A stretch of DNA of 64,000 bases from an uncultured SAR116 cluster alpha proteobacterium (GCA_902595515.1 CACJQK010000004.1:1-64000), one strand, 5' to 3'; shown: positions 23,591 to 34,762, numbered from the stretch's first letter. The notes: a model not told the origin generated them from the sequence alone. Translations and numbers: made by a program.

Positions 23591-25387
23591 ATGAAAAATG
23601 CAGAAGCATTTTCTTCAAATGATAAAATTTTAACACCACTCAGAACACTAAATGAATTGTTAAGATTTGTTATTCCAAAAGGCAATAAAGAAATGCCGAT
23701 TAGAATAACTTTAGCTTTAATTTTTTTGATTTTAGCAACACTTGTTAGTGTATATACCCCATTCTTATACGGTAAAGCAGTTGATTTAGTATCTGATAAA
23801 AACTCTATAAATTTAGGTTTACTTTGGTTAGTCATTGGTTCATATGCTTTAGCTAGGTTAGGACAAGTTTTTTTTGATGAAGCAAAAGAGTTTGTTTTTG
23901 CAAGAGTTGCACAAAGAGCTGTAAGAGGTGCCGCTTTAAAAGCTTTTAAACATATGCATAATTTATCTCTAACTTTCCACTTAAATAGACAAACTGGTGG
24001 ATTAACCAGAGCTATTGATAGAGGAGCAAAAGGTATTGAGTTTTTATTAAGATTTACAGTTTTCGAAATAGTCCCAGTTTTAGTTGAACTAATTACGGTT
24101 GGAATAGTTTTATGGGTAACTTTTGGATTTAGATACTCAGCTATAACAATATTAACAGTTGTAATTTATATAGTATTTACAATTAAAGTAACTGAATGGA
24201 GAATCGCCATCAGAAAAAAAATGAATATAGCCGATGAAAATGCCTCTACCAAAGCTGTAGATAGTTTATTGAATTATGAGACTGTAAAATACTTTAATGC
24301 TGAAATAATGGAGGCAGATAGATTTAACAATGCTATGAAAATTTATGAAGATTCTGCTGTAAAAGCTAGGGCATCTTTATCAATAGTAAATATAGGTCAA
24401 GGTGGAATAATAGCATTAGGACTTTTTTTAGTTATGGGTATAGCTGGAGAAGATATAGCAAAAGGGAATATGTCTGTTGGAGATTTTGTGGTTGTTAATA
24501 CTTTTTTGTTACAATTATACTTGCCATTAAATTTTTTAGGTTTCGTTTATAGAGAAATCAGACAGTCATTATTAGATATGGGTAGAATGTTTGCTCTTGT
24601 AGACGAAAAACCAGATATTGTTGATAAAGAAAATGCATATGAATTAAGGGTTAAAAACGGAAAAATTGAATTTATCAATGTAAATTTCTCATTTGGTAAA
24701 CGCAAAATTTTAAATAACTTAACGTTCACCATTGAGTCAGGAGAAAAAGTTGCTATTGTAGGACCAACAGGTGCTGGTAAATCTACTATATCAAAGCTTT
24801 TATTTAGATTCTATGATCCGTCTTCAGGTAAAATTTATATTGATGGTCAATGTATATCTGAAGTAACTCAAAATTCTTTAAGATCAAGTATAGGAGTGGT
24901 TCCTCAAGATACAGTTCTCTTTAATGATACAATTAAATATAATATTGCTTATTCAAAACCTAATTCTTCTATGAAAGAAATTGTTAATGCAGCTAAATTA
25001 TCTTCTATAGATAAGTTTATTTCAAATCTTGAAGCAGGATACGAAACTGTAGTAGGGGAGAGAGGATTAAAACTATCAGGAGGTGAAAAACAAAGAGTTG
25101 CAATTGCCAGGGTCCTTCTAAAAAATCCTCAAATATTTGTTTTTGATGAAGCAACATCTGCACTGGATACAAAAACTGAGAAATCAATTGAAAAATCTCT
25201 TAAAAAATTATCCAGTAAAAACACCACACTTATAATTGCCCATAGATTATCAACAATAATCGATTCAGACAAAATCATCGTACTAGATAATGGTACAATC
25301 ATTGAAATAGGCAGTCATCAAGATCTTATAAACAAGAACGGGTTATATGCTGAAATGTGGATTAGGCAGCAAGAAAACATTAATTAA
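23591..25387 (+). CDS. Atm1/ABCB7-type ABC exporter
   Basis: 598 residues: six transmembrane helices (residues 30-330) fused to an ATPase domain (residues 355-590). The membrane part has the Atm1 hallmarks LTFHLNRQTGGLTRAIDRG and GIEFLLRFTVFEIVPVLVEL, then STKAVDSLLNYETVKYFNAE. The ATPase has GPTGAGKSTISKLLFRFYD, LSGGEKQRVAIAR and VFDEATSALDT. Mitochondrial Atm1 and bacterial homologues export glutathione-linked sulfur or metal species, and this family is the bacterial root of the mitochondrial one. Location as last gene of the suf operon supports a role tied to Fe-S or sulfur homeostasis. Functions as a homodimer in the inner membrane. Confidence 0.92.
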   Translation: MKNAEAFSSNDKILTPLRTLNELLRFVIPKGNKEMPIRITLALIFLILATLVSVYTPFLYGKAVDLVSDKNSINLGLLWLVIGSYALARLGQVFFDEAKEFVFARVAQRAVRGAALKAFKHMHNLSLTFHLNRQTGGLTRAIDRGAKGIEFLLRFTVFEIVPVLVELITVGIVLWVTFGFRYSAITILTVVIYIVFTIKVTEWRIAIRKKMNIADENASTKAVDSLLNYETVKYFNAEIMEADRFNNAMKIYEDSAVKARASLSIVNIGQGGIIALGLFLVMGIAGEDIAKGNMSVGDFVVVNTFLLQLYLPLNFLGFVYREIRQSLLDMGRMFALVDEKPDIVDKENAYELRVKNGKIEFINVNFSFGKRKILNNLTFTIESGEKVAIVGPTGAGKSTISKLLFRFYDPSSGKIYIDGQCISEVTQNSLRSSIGVVPQDTVLFNDTIKYNIAYSKPNSSMKEIVNAAKLSSIDKFISNLEAGYETVVGERGLKLSGGEKQRVAIARVLLKNPQIFVFDEATSALDTKTEKSIEKSLKKLSSKNTTLIIAHRLSTIIDSDKIIVLDNGTIIEIGSHQDLINKNGLYAEMWIRQQENIN

Positions 25388-25389
25388 AA

Positions 25390-26190
25390 TCAGCCAATAG
25401 AAAATTGCTCTTTCAGATATTTATCCTCCATACTGTTTGTCTTGTCATAAAGAATTCGAAGATTTATGTCATTTTTTTGAGAGATAAAGACTCTTGATAT
25501 ATTTTTTACTTCAAAGGCATCGGCACTGGCACTTACAGGTCTCATTTTAGGATTAATAACATTAAACTCTATTGTAGAATTATTTTTGATTAATGCCCCT
25601 CTCCATCTTCTTGGTCTGAAAGGGCTTATTGGTGTAAGTGCTAAAAGTTCTGACCCAATTGGTAATATAGGACCATGAGCAGATAAATTATAAGCAGTCG
25701 ACCCAACTGGTGTTGCAACCATAACGCCGTCACACGTTAATTCATTTAATCTTTCTGTACCATCAATTTTTATTGAGATTATGGCACTTTGGGGCGTTCT
25801 TCTAAAAATAGCTACTTCATTAATAGCAAGTTCGGTATGTTTTTGATTTTTTGTGTCTAAAGCTATCATTTCAATAGGGTGAACTAAAATTTCGTTAGCT
25901 TCTTTTAATCTATCAATTAGATTTGAATTATTATATTCGTTCATCAAGAATCCTATATTTCCCCTATTCAATCCAAAAACTGGAACGTCATATAAGATAC
26001 TTTCACGCATGGCAGCTAACATAGCTCCATCTCCACCAACGGCTACAATTACCTCAGCCTTAGAAACTTCTTCTTGTCCATATAACTTAAGTAAATTATT
26101 AGAAACTAATTTAGCTTTCTTATTTTTAGCAATACTAAAGTGAATCTTCAAAATTTTTTGCCCTTTTTGTGGTATTTTAAATAATTTCAA
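25390..26190 (-). CDS. nadK: NAD kinase
   Basis: 266 residues, usual size. NAD kinase phosphorylates NAD to NADP. The diagnostic GGDGAMLAAMRES motif is at about residue 54, and CDGVMVATPVGSTAYNLSAH holds the conserved substrate-binding loop. HPIEMIALD and the beta-rich C-terminus also fit. It converges on the Atm1-type gene with two bases between them and is divergent from kdsD with a 33-base gap, so the two promoters there must be compact. Confidence 0.95.
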   Translation of the reverse strand: MKLFKIPQKGQKILKIHFSIAKNKKAKLVSNNLLKLYGQEEVSKAEVIVAVGGDGAMLAAMRESILYDVPVFGLNRGNIGFLMNEYNNSNLIDRLKEANEILVHPIEMIALDTKNQKHTELAINEVAIFRRTPQSAIISIKIDGTERLNELTCDGVMVATPVGSTAYNLSAHGPILPIGSELLALTPISPFRPRRWRGALIKNNSTIEFNVINPKMRPVSASADAFEVKNISRVFISQKNDINLRILYDKTNSMEDKYLKEQFSIG

Positions 26191-26223
26191 GTTAAAACAT
26201 AGTCATATTAAATGGTGATTTAT

Positions 26224-27159
26224 ATGAAAGCAATAGAAACAGCATTAAGTTTAACTCAAGCATACAAGCTAGGTATTGAGAGATTTGAAAAAATGCTTGG
26301 AAATGAATTTGCAAAAGCTGTAGAAACTATGAACAATTCGTCTACACATATTATTGTTTGTGGGATGGGTAAATCAGGGCTTGTTGGAAGAAAAATATCA
26401 TCTACACTTGCATCTACAGGGACGCCTAGCATCTTTCTTCACCCAGCTGAAGCTATACATGGAGACTTAGGCAAGGTTCAAAAAAATTCTGTTGTTGTAC
26501 TTATCTCATATTCAGGAGAAACAGGTGAAATAATTGCTTTAATTCCAGCATTCAAAAGACTTGATGTTAATATTATAGCTTTAACTGGAGTTAAAAATTC
26601 AACTTTAGCTAACATATCTGACATAGTTTTGGATACTTCAGTTGATAGAGAGGCATGTCCATTAAATTTAGCACCTACAACATCAACCATGATTACGATG
26701 GTTTTGGGGGACGCATTAGCTGTTTCATTAATGGAATTAAAAAACTTTAAGCAAGAAGATTTTGCCTTAACTCATCCTGGCGGATCTCTTGGTAAAAGAT
26801 TATTATCAAGTGTTAAAGATGAGATGAAACAAAATAACTTACCATTTATTGATCAAAACTCCATAGTACAAGAAGTTTTAGTTAAAATGACAGAAGGTCG
26901 TCTTGGTCTTGCTCTAGTTGGTACGAAAGAAGATTTAAAGGGTGTGATTACAGACGGAGATATCAGAAGAGCTTTAATTGATAATAAAAACTTTGCTGAA
27001 TTGAAAGCTAAAGACTTAATGAATAAAAATCCATTAACAGCACTTGAGAGTGACAATTTGCAAGTTGCAGAAAATAGAATGAGAGAAGCAAAAGTACAGT
27101 GTTTGATAGTAAAAAATTTAATGAATGAAGTTGTAGGTGTTATTCAGATTTTTGAATAA
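26224..27159 (+). CDS. kdsD: Arabinose-5-phosphate isomerase
   Basis: About 311 residues from the ATG at 26224, which has GGTGA five bases upstream; an in-frame ATG at 26212 lacks such a site. The enzyme interconverts ribulose 5-phosphate and arabinose 5-phosphate, the first step to Kdo for LPS. An N-terminal SIS domain (VCGMGKSGLVGRKISSTLAS, ISYSGETGEIIALIP, LNLAPTTSTMITMVLGDALA) and two CBS domains (residues 200-311, ending VVGVIQIFE) give the full KdsD/KpsF layout. It fits with LptD in showing LPS. The usual lptC/lptA neighbours are missing; queA follows directly. Confidence 0.94.
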   Translation: MKAIETALSLTQAYKLGIERFEKMLGNEFAKAVETMNNSSTHIIVCGMGKSGLVGRKISSTLASTGTPSIFLHPAEAIHGDLGKVQKNSVVVLISYSGETGEIIALIPAFKRLDVNIIALTGVKNSTLANISDIVLDTSVDREACPLNLAPTTSTMITMVLGDALAVSLMELKNFKQEDFALTHPGGSLGKRLLSSVKDEMKQNNLPFIDQNSIVQEVLVKMTEGRLGLALVGTKEDLKGVITDGDIRRALIDNKNFAELKAKDLMNKNPLTALESDNLQVAENRMREAKVQCLIVKNLMNEVVGVIQIFE

Positions 27160-27175
27160 ATGCATGGTGCCAACA

Positions 27176-29337
<2,162 letters not shown>

Positions 29338-29363
29338 CCTAAATAATAATTATTATTTATAAT

Positions 29364-30488
29364 ATGTATAAATTAAATGAAAAAAAAATAATCCAAGATT
29401 TAGCCAAAGAATTCAATTTTGATGTTTGTAAGATTACAGATACTAATTTACCAATAAATACTGACGTAAGGTTAAAAGAATTTATTGAGTTAGGCTTTCA
29501 TGGAGAAATGAACTGGCTTGCAGATAGTTATGAAAGACGAAAATCACCGTTAAATTTATGGGAAGAAGCAAAATCTGCAATTATACTTGGTTTAAATTAT
29601 GGACCTAAAGATAATCCTTTAAAAAAAATAAATATAAAGAATTTAGGAAATATCTCTGTTTATGCTCAGGGAAAAGATTATCACAAAATAATCAAAGGAA
29701 GACTAAAGTTATTTTCAAGTAAATTAATTTCTAAATTACCAAAAGCCAAAAATACGAAAATCAAAGTCTTTGTTGATACAGCTCCTTTAATGGAAAAACC
29801 TCTAGCGGAAAAATCAGGTTTAGGGTGGCAAGGGAAGCATACAAATTTAGTTTCAAGAGATTTTGGATCATGGCTATTTTTAGGGATTATTCTTGTAAAT
29901 CATTCTTTTGAATATGACTCAAAAGAAAAAAATTATTGTGGTTCTTGTACGAAATGTCTTGATATTTGCCCAACAGATGCTTTTTATGAAGAAAATAAGT
30001 TAGACGCTTCAAAATGTATTTCATATTTAACCATTGAGCACAGAAATGCTATCCCAAAAAAATTTAGAACTGCCATAGGAAATAGAATATTTGGGTGTGA
30101 TGATTGTTTAGCGATTTGCCCTTGGAATAAATATGCAAAGATTACAAATGAAATTCATTTTAACGAAAATAAATATAATTTTAATTTAAATGAATTATTG
30201 AATCTTTCAGATCAAGAATTTAGAAAAAAATTTACTGGGTCACCAATAAAAAGGATAGGTAGGGATAGGTTCATAAGGAATTGTTGTATTGCGGCGGGTA
30301 ACAGTAAAAATAAAGAATTAATACCCAAATTAGTGAATTTAATAATAAAAGATCATTCTTTTTTGGTAAGAGGTGCAGCTATATGGGCACTTCAACAATT
30401 AGATAATAAAAACAACCTTAAAAATATAAAAAGAAGACATTTAAGTTTTGAAAAAAACAATGATGTGTTAGCTGAATGGTATGTCTAA
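29364..30488 (+). CDS. queG: Epoxyqueuosine reductase
   Basis: 374 residues. This cobalamin- and Fe-S-dependent enzyme reduces epoxyqueuosine to queuosine in tRNA. Two [4Fe-4S] cysteine clusters are clear: CGSCTKCLDICPTDAF and FGCDDCLAICPWNKYA. The N-terminal part has the DUF1730-type region with GFHGEMNWLADSYERRKSPL and FVDTAPLMEKPLAEKSGLGW. A HEAT-like C-terminal repeat (LVRGAAIWALQQL) closes the protein. It follows tgt and converges on glnK with 5 bases between. Confidence 0.95.
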   Translation: MYKLNEKKIIQDLAKEFNFDVCKITDTNLPINTDVRLKEFIELGFHGEMNWLADSYERRKSPLNLWEEAKSAIILGLNYGPKDNPLKKINIKNLGNISVYAQGKDYHKIIKGRLKLFSSKLISKLPKAKNTKIKVFVDTAPLMEKPLAEKSGLGWQGKHTNLVSRDFGSWLFLGIILVNHSFEYDSKEKNYCGSCTKCLDICPTDAFYEENKLDASKCISYLTIEHRNAIPKKFRTAIGNRIFGCDDCLAICPWNKYAKITNEIHFNENKYNFNLNELLNLSDQEFRKKFTGSPIKRIGRDRFIRNCCIAAGNSKNKELIPKLVNLIIKDHSFLVRGAAIWALQQLDNKNNLKNIKRRHLSFEKNNDVLAEWYV

Positions 30489-30493
30489 CTTAA

Positions 30494-30832
30494 TTAAAGT
30501 GCGTTATTTTCAGTTTCACCTGTTCTTATTCTTGTTGCACTATGAAGGTCTAAGACAAATATTTTACCGTCTCCAATTTGTCCTGTGCAAGCACTTTGAA
30601 GTAAAGCTTCATGAACAGCATCTTCCATATCATCAGTAACAGCTATTTCGATTTTAAGCTTAGGAACAAATGACACACTATATTCTGCTCCTCTATAAAT
30701 TTCAGTTTGCCCTCTTTGTCTTCCAAATCCACGAACCTCAGATGCAGTCAATCCTTCAACTCCAATCTCAGTTAATGCATTCCTAACATCATCAAGTTTA
30801 AAAGGTTTTATAATCGCAATAAAGTATTTCAT
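30494..30832 (-). CDS. glnK: PII nitrogen regulatory protein, GlnK type
   Basis: 112 residues. PII proteins read 2-oxoglutarate, ATP/ADP and glutamine status; GlnK plugs the ammonium channel. The T-loop TEIYRGAEYSVSFVPKLKIE has the uridylylatable Tyr, and the C-terminal DGKIFVLDLHSATRIRTGE is the nucleotide-binding signature. It is directly downstream of amtB (11-base gap), the classic amtB-glnK pair, here in the order amtB first. A second PII gene lies at 60492-60830 next to glnA. Confidence 0.95.
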   Translation of the reverse strand: MKYFIAIIKPFKLDDVRNALTEIGVEGLTASEVRGFGRQRGQTEIYRGAEYSVSFVPKLKIEIAVTDDMEDAVHEALLQSACTGQIGDGKIFVLDLHSATRIRTGETENNAL

Positions 30833-30843
30833 GATGAAATCTC

Positions 30844-32148
30844 CTAATCTGAATGATATCCTTTTTCTCCATGAGAACGCAAGTCTAAACCTTCAATTTC
30901 TTCTTGTTCATCTACTCTTAACGACACAATTAAAGAGGTTACTTTTAAAATTAAATATGTAAAAAAAGACGTCCAAAATACAGTAAGCACAACTGCTTTA
31001 AGCTGTATTATAAATTGAGATATTCCTGTTTGTCCTTCAGCAAGACCTAACCCAGAGAATGAAGAGGTAGCTAAAAATGCAACAAGTAGTGTGCCTAGTA
31101 TACCACCTACACCGTGAACCGCAAAAACATCAAGGCTATCATCTATTTGAAGTTTTCCTCTGATGTAATCAACAGCAAAGTAACATAGCAGGCCACCTAA
31201 AAATCCTAAAATCAGACCTCCGGGTACACCAATGTAACCTGAAGCAGGTGTAACAGTAGCAAGTCCAGCCACCATTCCAGTAACTATGCCAATTAAAGAT
31301 GGTTTGCCAAATCTTTTCCATTCAATAAACATCCAAACTAATGAGGCAGTTGCAGCAGATATATGTGTGACTAACATAGCCATTCCCGCACCTCCATTAG
31401 CACCTAAAGCTGAACCAGCATTAAAGCCAAACCATCCAATCCATAACATTGAAGCTCCTATCATAGTCAATATAGGGCTATGTGGTGGAGTAATAGATTT
31501 TGGAAAACCTCTTCTCTTACCAAGTGTTAAGGCAGTAACTAAAGCAGCGGTGCCAGCTGTTGCATGCACAACGATGCCTCCAGCAAAGTCCATTGTTCCC
31601 CAAGATGACAAAATACCACCGCCCCAAACCCAATGCGTTACAGGAACATAGACAATTAAAACCCAAAGACTTAAAAAAATTAACATTGCTGAAAATTTAA
31701 TTCTTTCTACAAAAGCACCTATCATTAGAGCAGGGGTAATGATTGCAAAAGTCATTTGAAATGTTGCAAAAATGCTTTCAGGTAAGCTCCCAGATGGTGT
31801 TTCTAATTCAATTGAATTCATAAACAAGTTATTAAACCCACCAATCCATGCATTTCCCTCAGAAAACGCTAAACTATAACCTACAACCACCCAAATTATA
31901 GATACTACACAGGCAAGGGAGAAGTGTTGCATTAATACTGATACAACATTTTTTGAGTTTACCAATCCTGCATAGAATAGAGCTAAACCTGGTAAAGTCA
32001 TAAATAATACTAGAGCAGTTGAGGTCAAAATCCAGGCTGTATCACCATTATTAATTTCAGCAAAAGCTGGAAAAGAAATCATAATCAAGAGTAAAGTTGA
32101 AAATACACTAAAAAACTTAATCTTATTTTTGGAAGTAAAAAAATCCAT
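30844..32148 (-). CDS. amtB: Ammonium transporter AmtB
   Basis: About 434 residues from ATG at 32148, chosen because an A/G-rich ribosome site (GGGGGG preceded by AA) lies just upstream; the frame extends nine codons further. A signal-like segment ending FPAFAEINNGDTAW precedes eleven transmembrane helices. Family motifs: ALVLFMTLPGLALFYAGLV, then DFAGGIVVHATAGTAALVTA (first pore His), WFGFNAGSALGANG and DVFAVHGVGGILGTLLVAF (second pore His). AmtB conducts ammonium under nitrogen limitation and is gated by GlnK, encoded next. The gene is divergent from the binding-protein-like gene at 32355. Confidence 0.96.
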   Translation of the reverse strand: MDFFTSKNKIKFFSVFSTLLLIMISFPAFAEINNGDTAWILTSTALVLFMTLPGLALFYAGLVNSKNVVSVLMQHFSLACVVSIIWVVVGYSLAFSEGNAWIGGFNNLFMNSIELETPSGSLPESIFATFQMTFAIITPALMIGAFVERIKFSAMLIFLSLWVLIVYVPVTHWVWGGGILSSWGTMDFAGGIVVHATAGTAALVTALTLGKRRGFPKSITPPHSPILTMIGASMLWIGWFGFNAGSALGANGGAGMAMLVTHISAATASLVWMFIEWKRFGKPSLIGIVTGMVAGLATVTPASGYIGVPGGLILGFLGGLLCYFAVDYIRGKLQIDDSLDVFAVHGVGGILGTLLVAFLATSSFSGLGLAEGQTGISQFIIQLKAVVLTVFWTSFFTYLILKVTSLIVSLRVDEQEEIEGLDLRSHGEKGYHSD

Positions 32149-32354
32149 AACATCCCCCCTTGTAATGAAATACAATTAAATAATTTTTTTCAAAAAAACA
32201 TAAAATGTATAAAAAATATTCAAATAAAATTACATTTGCTTAAATTTTAGACAATTATTTTTTGTTGTAGGTAATAAATTAATTTTATTTCAGTTTATAA
32301 TCAAATTTTTTGAGTGTATAAAATAATTATTAACAATTAATTTGAGAGTTTATT

Positions 32355-33080
32355 TTGATAAAAAATGTCATAAAACAATTAGTGCCGAAAGGATACCTAA
32401 GAGCCGCTATAAATTTAAGTAACTTTTTATTAGTTACTGGTAATGAAAGTAATGGTGATCCGCAAGGAGTTTCTCCAGACATGGCAAGAGCGCTTGCCAA
32501 AGAATTTAATGTAGATATTGAATTTATTACTTTTAATAGACCTGGGGAACTTGCAGATGCAATTTCACAGGATGCTTGGGATATTGGAAATATTGCAAAT
32601 GAACCAGCAAGAGCCAAATCAATCACATTTAGTCTGCCATACACTACTATTGAATCAACTTTCTTAATTAGGAATGGACTTAATATTAATACATTAAAGG
32701 ATGTGGATAAAATAGGAATTAAAATTGCCGTTGCCGAAAGAAGTGCATATGATCTTTGGTTAACTGAGAATATAAAAAATGCAGATTTAATAAGAGCAAA
32801 ATCTATAGATGAATCTTTTGCAATTTTTCAAGAAAATAAATACGAAGTATTGGCTGGATTAAGACCTCAATTAGTTGATGATATAAAAAAAACTACTGAC
32901 TGCTTTATATTAAATGAGCCATTTACTAATATAAATCAGTGTATTGGAATGAAACCTGGAAATTTAGAAGCTGAAAATTTTATAAATAATTTTGTAAAAA
33001 AAAATATAGAAAATGGTTTTGTTAAAAACCTCTTATCTAAGTATAATGTCTTAGGCAAATTATCACTCCCTAAAAACTAG
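32355..33080 (+). CDS. Solute-binding-protein family 3-like protein, no visible signal peptide
   Basis: 241 residues with the fold pattern of family 3 periplasmic amino-acid-binding proteins: GYLRAAINLSNFLLVTGNES, QGVSPDMARALAKEFNVDIE, WDIGNIANEPARAKSITFSL and a second lobe starting IKIAVAERSAYDLWL. The start is TTG at 32355 and the N-terminus (MIKNVIKQLVPKGYLR) is not a signal peptide, so as called the protein would be cytoplasmic. It may be a soluble sensor or enzyme of the cyclohexadienyl-dehydratase-like group rather than a transporter component. No permease or ATPase genes adjoin it. It is divergent from amtB-glnK, which could suggest nitrogen control, but this is inference. Confidence 0.7.
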   Translation: MIKNVIKQLVPKGYLRAAINLSNFLLVTGNESNGDPQGVSPDMARALAKEFNVDIEFITFNRPGELADAISQDAWDIGNIANEPARAKSITFSLPYTTIESTFLIRNGLNINTLKDVDKIGIKIAVAERSAYDLWLTENIKNADLIRAKSIDESFAIFQENKYEVLAGLRPQLVDDIKKTTDCFILNEPFTNINQCIGMKPGNLEAENFINNFVKKNIENGFVKNLLSKYNVLGKLSLPKN

Positions 33081-33102
33081 AAGATTTATTATTGTACGAT
33101 TA

Positions 33103-33987
33103 ATGAAAAAAATAGTTCCAATGATAGCTATAATTTGTACTGTTTTTTTCTGGGGATCTTCATTTCCAGCAATGTCGTTTCTTTTAGAAACATCAAGTCC
33201 TTTCATCTTGGCAGCAGGAAGATTTTCTTTAGCAGCTTTTCTAGCTATAATTTGGTGTATATATAATTATAAACAAAAGGTAAAATTAAATCATTTATTA
33301 CGCTATATTTTTGCAGGGTTTATTGGAATTTTTTTATATAATTTATTTCTTAACCATGGACAACAAATTGTTTCAGCAGGGGCAAGCAGCTTCATTGTCA
33401 ATTGCAATCCATTATTTACTGCTTTAATTGGCTTTTTTATCTTGAAACAAAAGGTTTCATATATACATTGGCTAGGAATAATTATGTGTATGTTTGGTGT
33501 TTGTTTAATATCTTTTGATCAAGAGGGTGGCTTAAATTTAGGAAGTGGATCAAGCTTGATATTATTTGCTGCTATCTTGACTGCAACCTATTTTCATATA
33601 GTAAAACCTTTAGTAGTGATATATGGTGCAGTAACTTCTAATGCGTATATAATAATTTTTGGAACCATACCCATGTTATTTTGGTTCCCAGAAACTTATA
33701 ATTTTATTTCTCAATCTTCTAATGAAGTTAAATTAACGTATTTTTGGTTGGCCTTATTTCCAACTGCATTAGGTTACTTAACTTGGACTTATTCAATTGG
33801 TTATTATGGAGCTAATAAAGCTTCTTTGTTTCTTTATTTAATTCCACCAATTTCAATTATTTTGAATTTTTTATGGTATGGAAAAAATCCTTCTTTAGTT
33901 ACCATAATTGGAGGTTTTATTATATTATTAAGTGTTTTTTTTACTCTTTTTTTTCAACAAAATAAAAACAAAATACAAAAATTTTGA
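33103..33987 (+). CDS. EamA/DMT-family permease
   Basis: 294 residues with ten transmembrane helices in two EamA repeats. Typical features are FFWGSSFPAMSFLLETSSP in the first helix, GASSFIVNCNPLFTALIGF at the repeat junction and LFPTALGYLTWTYSIGYYG in the second repeat, with LFLYLIPPISIILNFLWYG near the end. Drug/metabolite transporters of this type move amino acids, nucleotides or other small compounds; the substrate cannot be read from sequence. It follows the binding-protein-like gene by 22 bases and may share its transcript. Its TGA stop abuts the left edge of the tRNA-Gly island. Confidence 0.88.
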   Translation: MKKIVPMIAIICTVFFWGSSFPAMSFLLETSSPFILAAGRFSLAAFLAIIWCIYNYKQKVKLNHLLRYIFAGFIGIFLYNLFLNHGQQIVSAGASSFIVNCNPLFTALIGFFILKQKVSYIHWLGIIMCMFGVCLISFDQEGGLNLGSGSSLILFAAILTATYFHIVKPLVVIYGAVTSNAYIIIFGTIPMLFWFPETYNFISQSSNEVKLTYFWLALFPTALGYLTWTYSIGYYGANKASLFLYLIPPISIILNFLWYGKNPSLVTIIGGFIILLSVFFTLFFQQNKNKIQKF

Positions 33988-33988
33988 T

Positions 33989-34006
33989 TGGAGCAGGTAG
34001 CAAGAA
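33989..34006 (+). repeat. Degenerate copy of tRNA-Gly 3' end (left attachment-site remnant)
   Basis: TGGAGCAGGTAGCAAGAA here corresponds to TGGAGCGGGTAGCGAGAA at 39364-39381, the complement of the tRNA-Gly 3' end including CCA. The two differences are both G to A. Similarity fades after this point. It sits directly after the eamA stop codon and marks the left island boundary. Confidence 0.6.
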
Positions 34007-34094
34007 GTTATACTCATCTACAGTGCACCACTTGTAGTTGAATACAAGCTCTACCCTCAGTTTATGTATTCCTGAATCTGTGTCAACAGGCACA

Positions 34095-34120
34095 AAATGG
34101 TCTACCGTTTGGTCTACCCT
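34095..34120 (+). repeat. Left copy of 26 bp end repeat (paired TGGTCTACC motif)
   Basis: This 26-base sequence recurs at 39275-39300 in the same orientation with one mismatch. Each copy contains two TGGTCTACC units in tandem, separated by two bases. Repeats like this near the ends of tRNA-integrated elements are usually arm-type binding sites for the integrase or its accessory protein. That role is inferred. Confidence 0.7.
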
Positions 34121-34342
34121 AAATGTTACACACAAAATTAGCGTTCTTAGTATAGAGAACGTGAACATGAATATGTATCACTTAACTGTAACACTATAAG
34201 TGTTATCCTACCCCACACGTGTGCCACCCCGCCCTTGTAGGTATAGTATTCATAAGCTCTGCAGCAGATAGGGTATTTACAATAACTAGACAGTGAAATA
34301 TTCTACTATTAATCACTTTAACTTTTTAAATAGGACACTTTT
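34121..34342. other. Dyad-rich non-coding island end
   Basis: No gene is supported here. Three inverted repeats lie close together: CGTTCT/AGAACG (34142-34147 with 34156-34161), AACACT-ATA-AGTGTT (34190-34204) and the perfect palindrome CACACGTGTG (34214-34223). The stretch 34205-34240 is notably GC-richer than its surroundings. A partial copy of the intergenic repeat found elsewhere in the island (TCTGCAGCAGATAGG, about 34258-34272) follows. These may be protein-binding sites for integration/excision or remnants of an RNA gene. Confidence 0.4.
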
Positions 34343-34687
34343 ATGACTTCTTCAAAACTAGTAAATTATACCACAAGAGAATTTATGTCAGACCATGAAC
34401 TTGAACATTACATAGTTAAACAAAACGAAATATTTACACCAAAAGTTGTTGAAGAATTTACGAAAGCTGGAATGTTAAGAAGAGTTTTGACAAAACTTTG
34501 GAATAAAGAAGGTGTTCATAGAGTTGGTATATTATTTGAGTATAGAGATGAAAAAGCATATGTTGCATGCCAAAGTCTATTAGAAAAGCATTATATCCCA
34601 ATGGTAAAAACATTTATTACTAAAGTAATAGGAAGCCGGGGTATAGTAGTCCATGAATTTAGCTCTGAAGAATTCACAAAGGGATAA
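34343..34687 (+). CDS. Small protein A of a paralogous pair, dimeric alpha/beta-barrel-like
   Basis: 114 residues, no signal peptide. It shares a strongly conserved core with the opposite-strand gene at 34841-35194: KLWNKEGVHRVGILFEYRDE here against VWNKEGGFALSTLFEYKDEN there, then AYVxxQxxxEKH in both. Size and pattern (strand, long helix, LFEYxD strand, helix AYVACQSLLEKHYIP, closing strand) fit the ferredoxin-like fold of dimeric alpha/beta-barrel proteins such as antibiotic-biosynthesis monooxygenases. I do not recognise a named family. AGGACA precedes the ATG. It is the first cargo gene of the tRNA-Gly island. Confidence 0.65.
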   Translation: MTSSKLVNYTTREFMSDHELEHYIVKQNEIFTPKVVEEFTKAGMLRRVLTKLWNKEGVHRVGILFEYRDEKAYVACQSLLEKHYIPMVKTFITKVIGSRGIVVHEFSSEEFTKG

Positions 34688-34762
34688 AATAAATAAAGTG
34701 TTAACCATTTTAATGACAAATACTGAGTCATTACTGTTATAAAAGTAAAATTGTACATCCAA

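Noticed and set aside
31286-31651. 121-residue plus-strand frame
   Set aside because: It lies entirely opposite amtB, has no domain and arises from the coding bias of amtB.
32160-32354. Riboswitch or leader RNA between amtB and the divergent gene
   Set aside because: The sequence is nearly pure A/T with no stable stem or known motif.
33941-34168. 75-residue minus-strand frame across the eamA end and island edge
   Set aside because: It spans the attachment remnant and the end repeat, and has no ribosome site or recognisable family.
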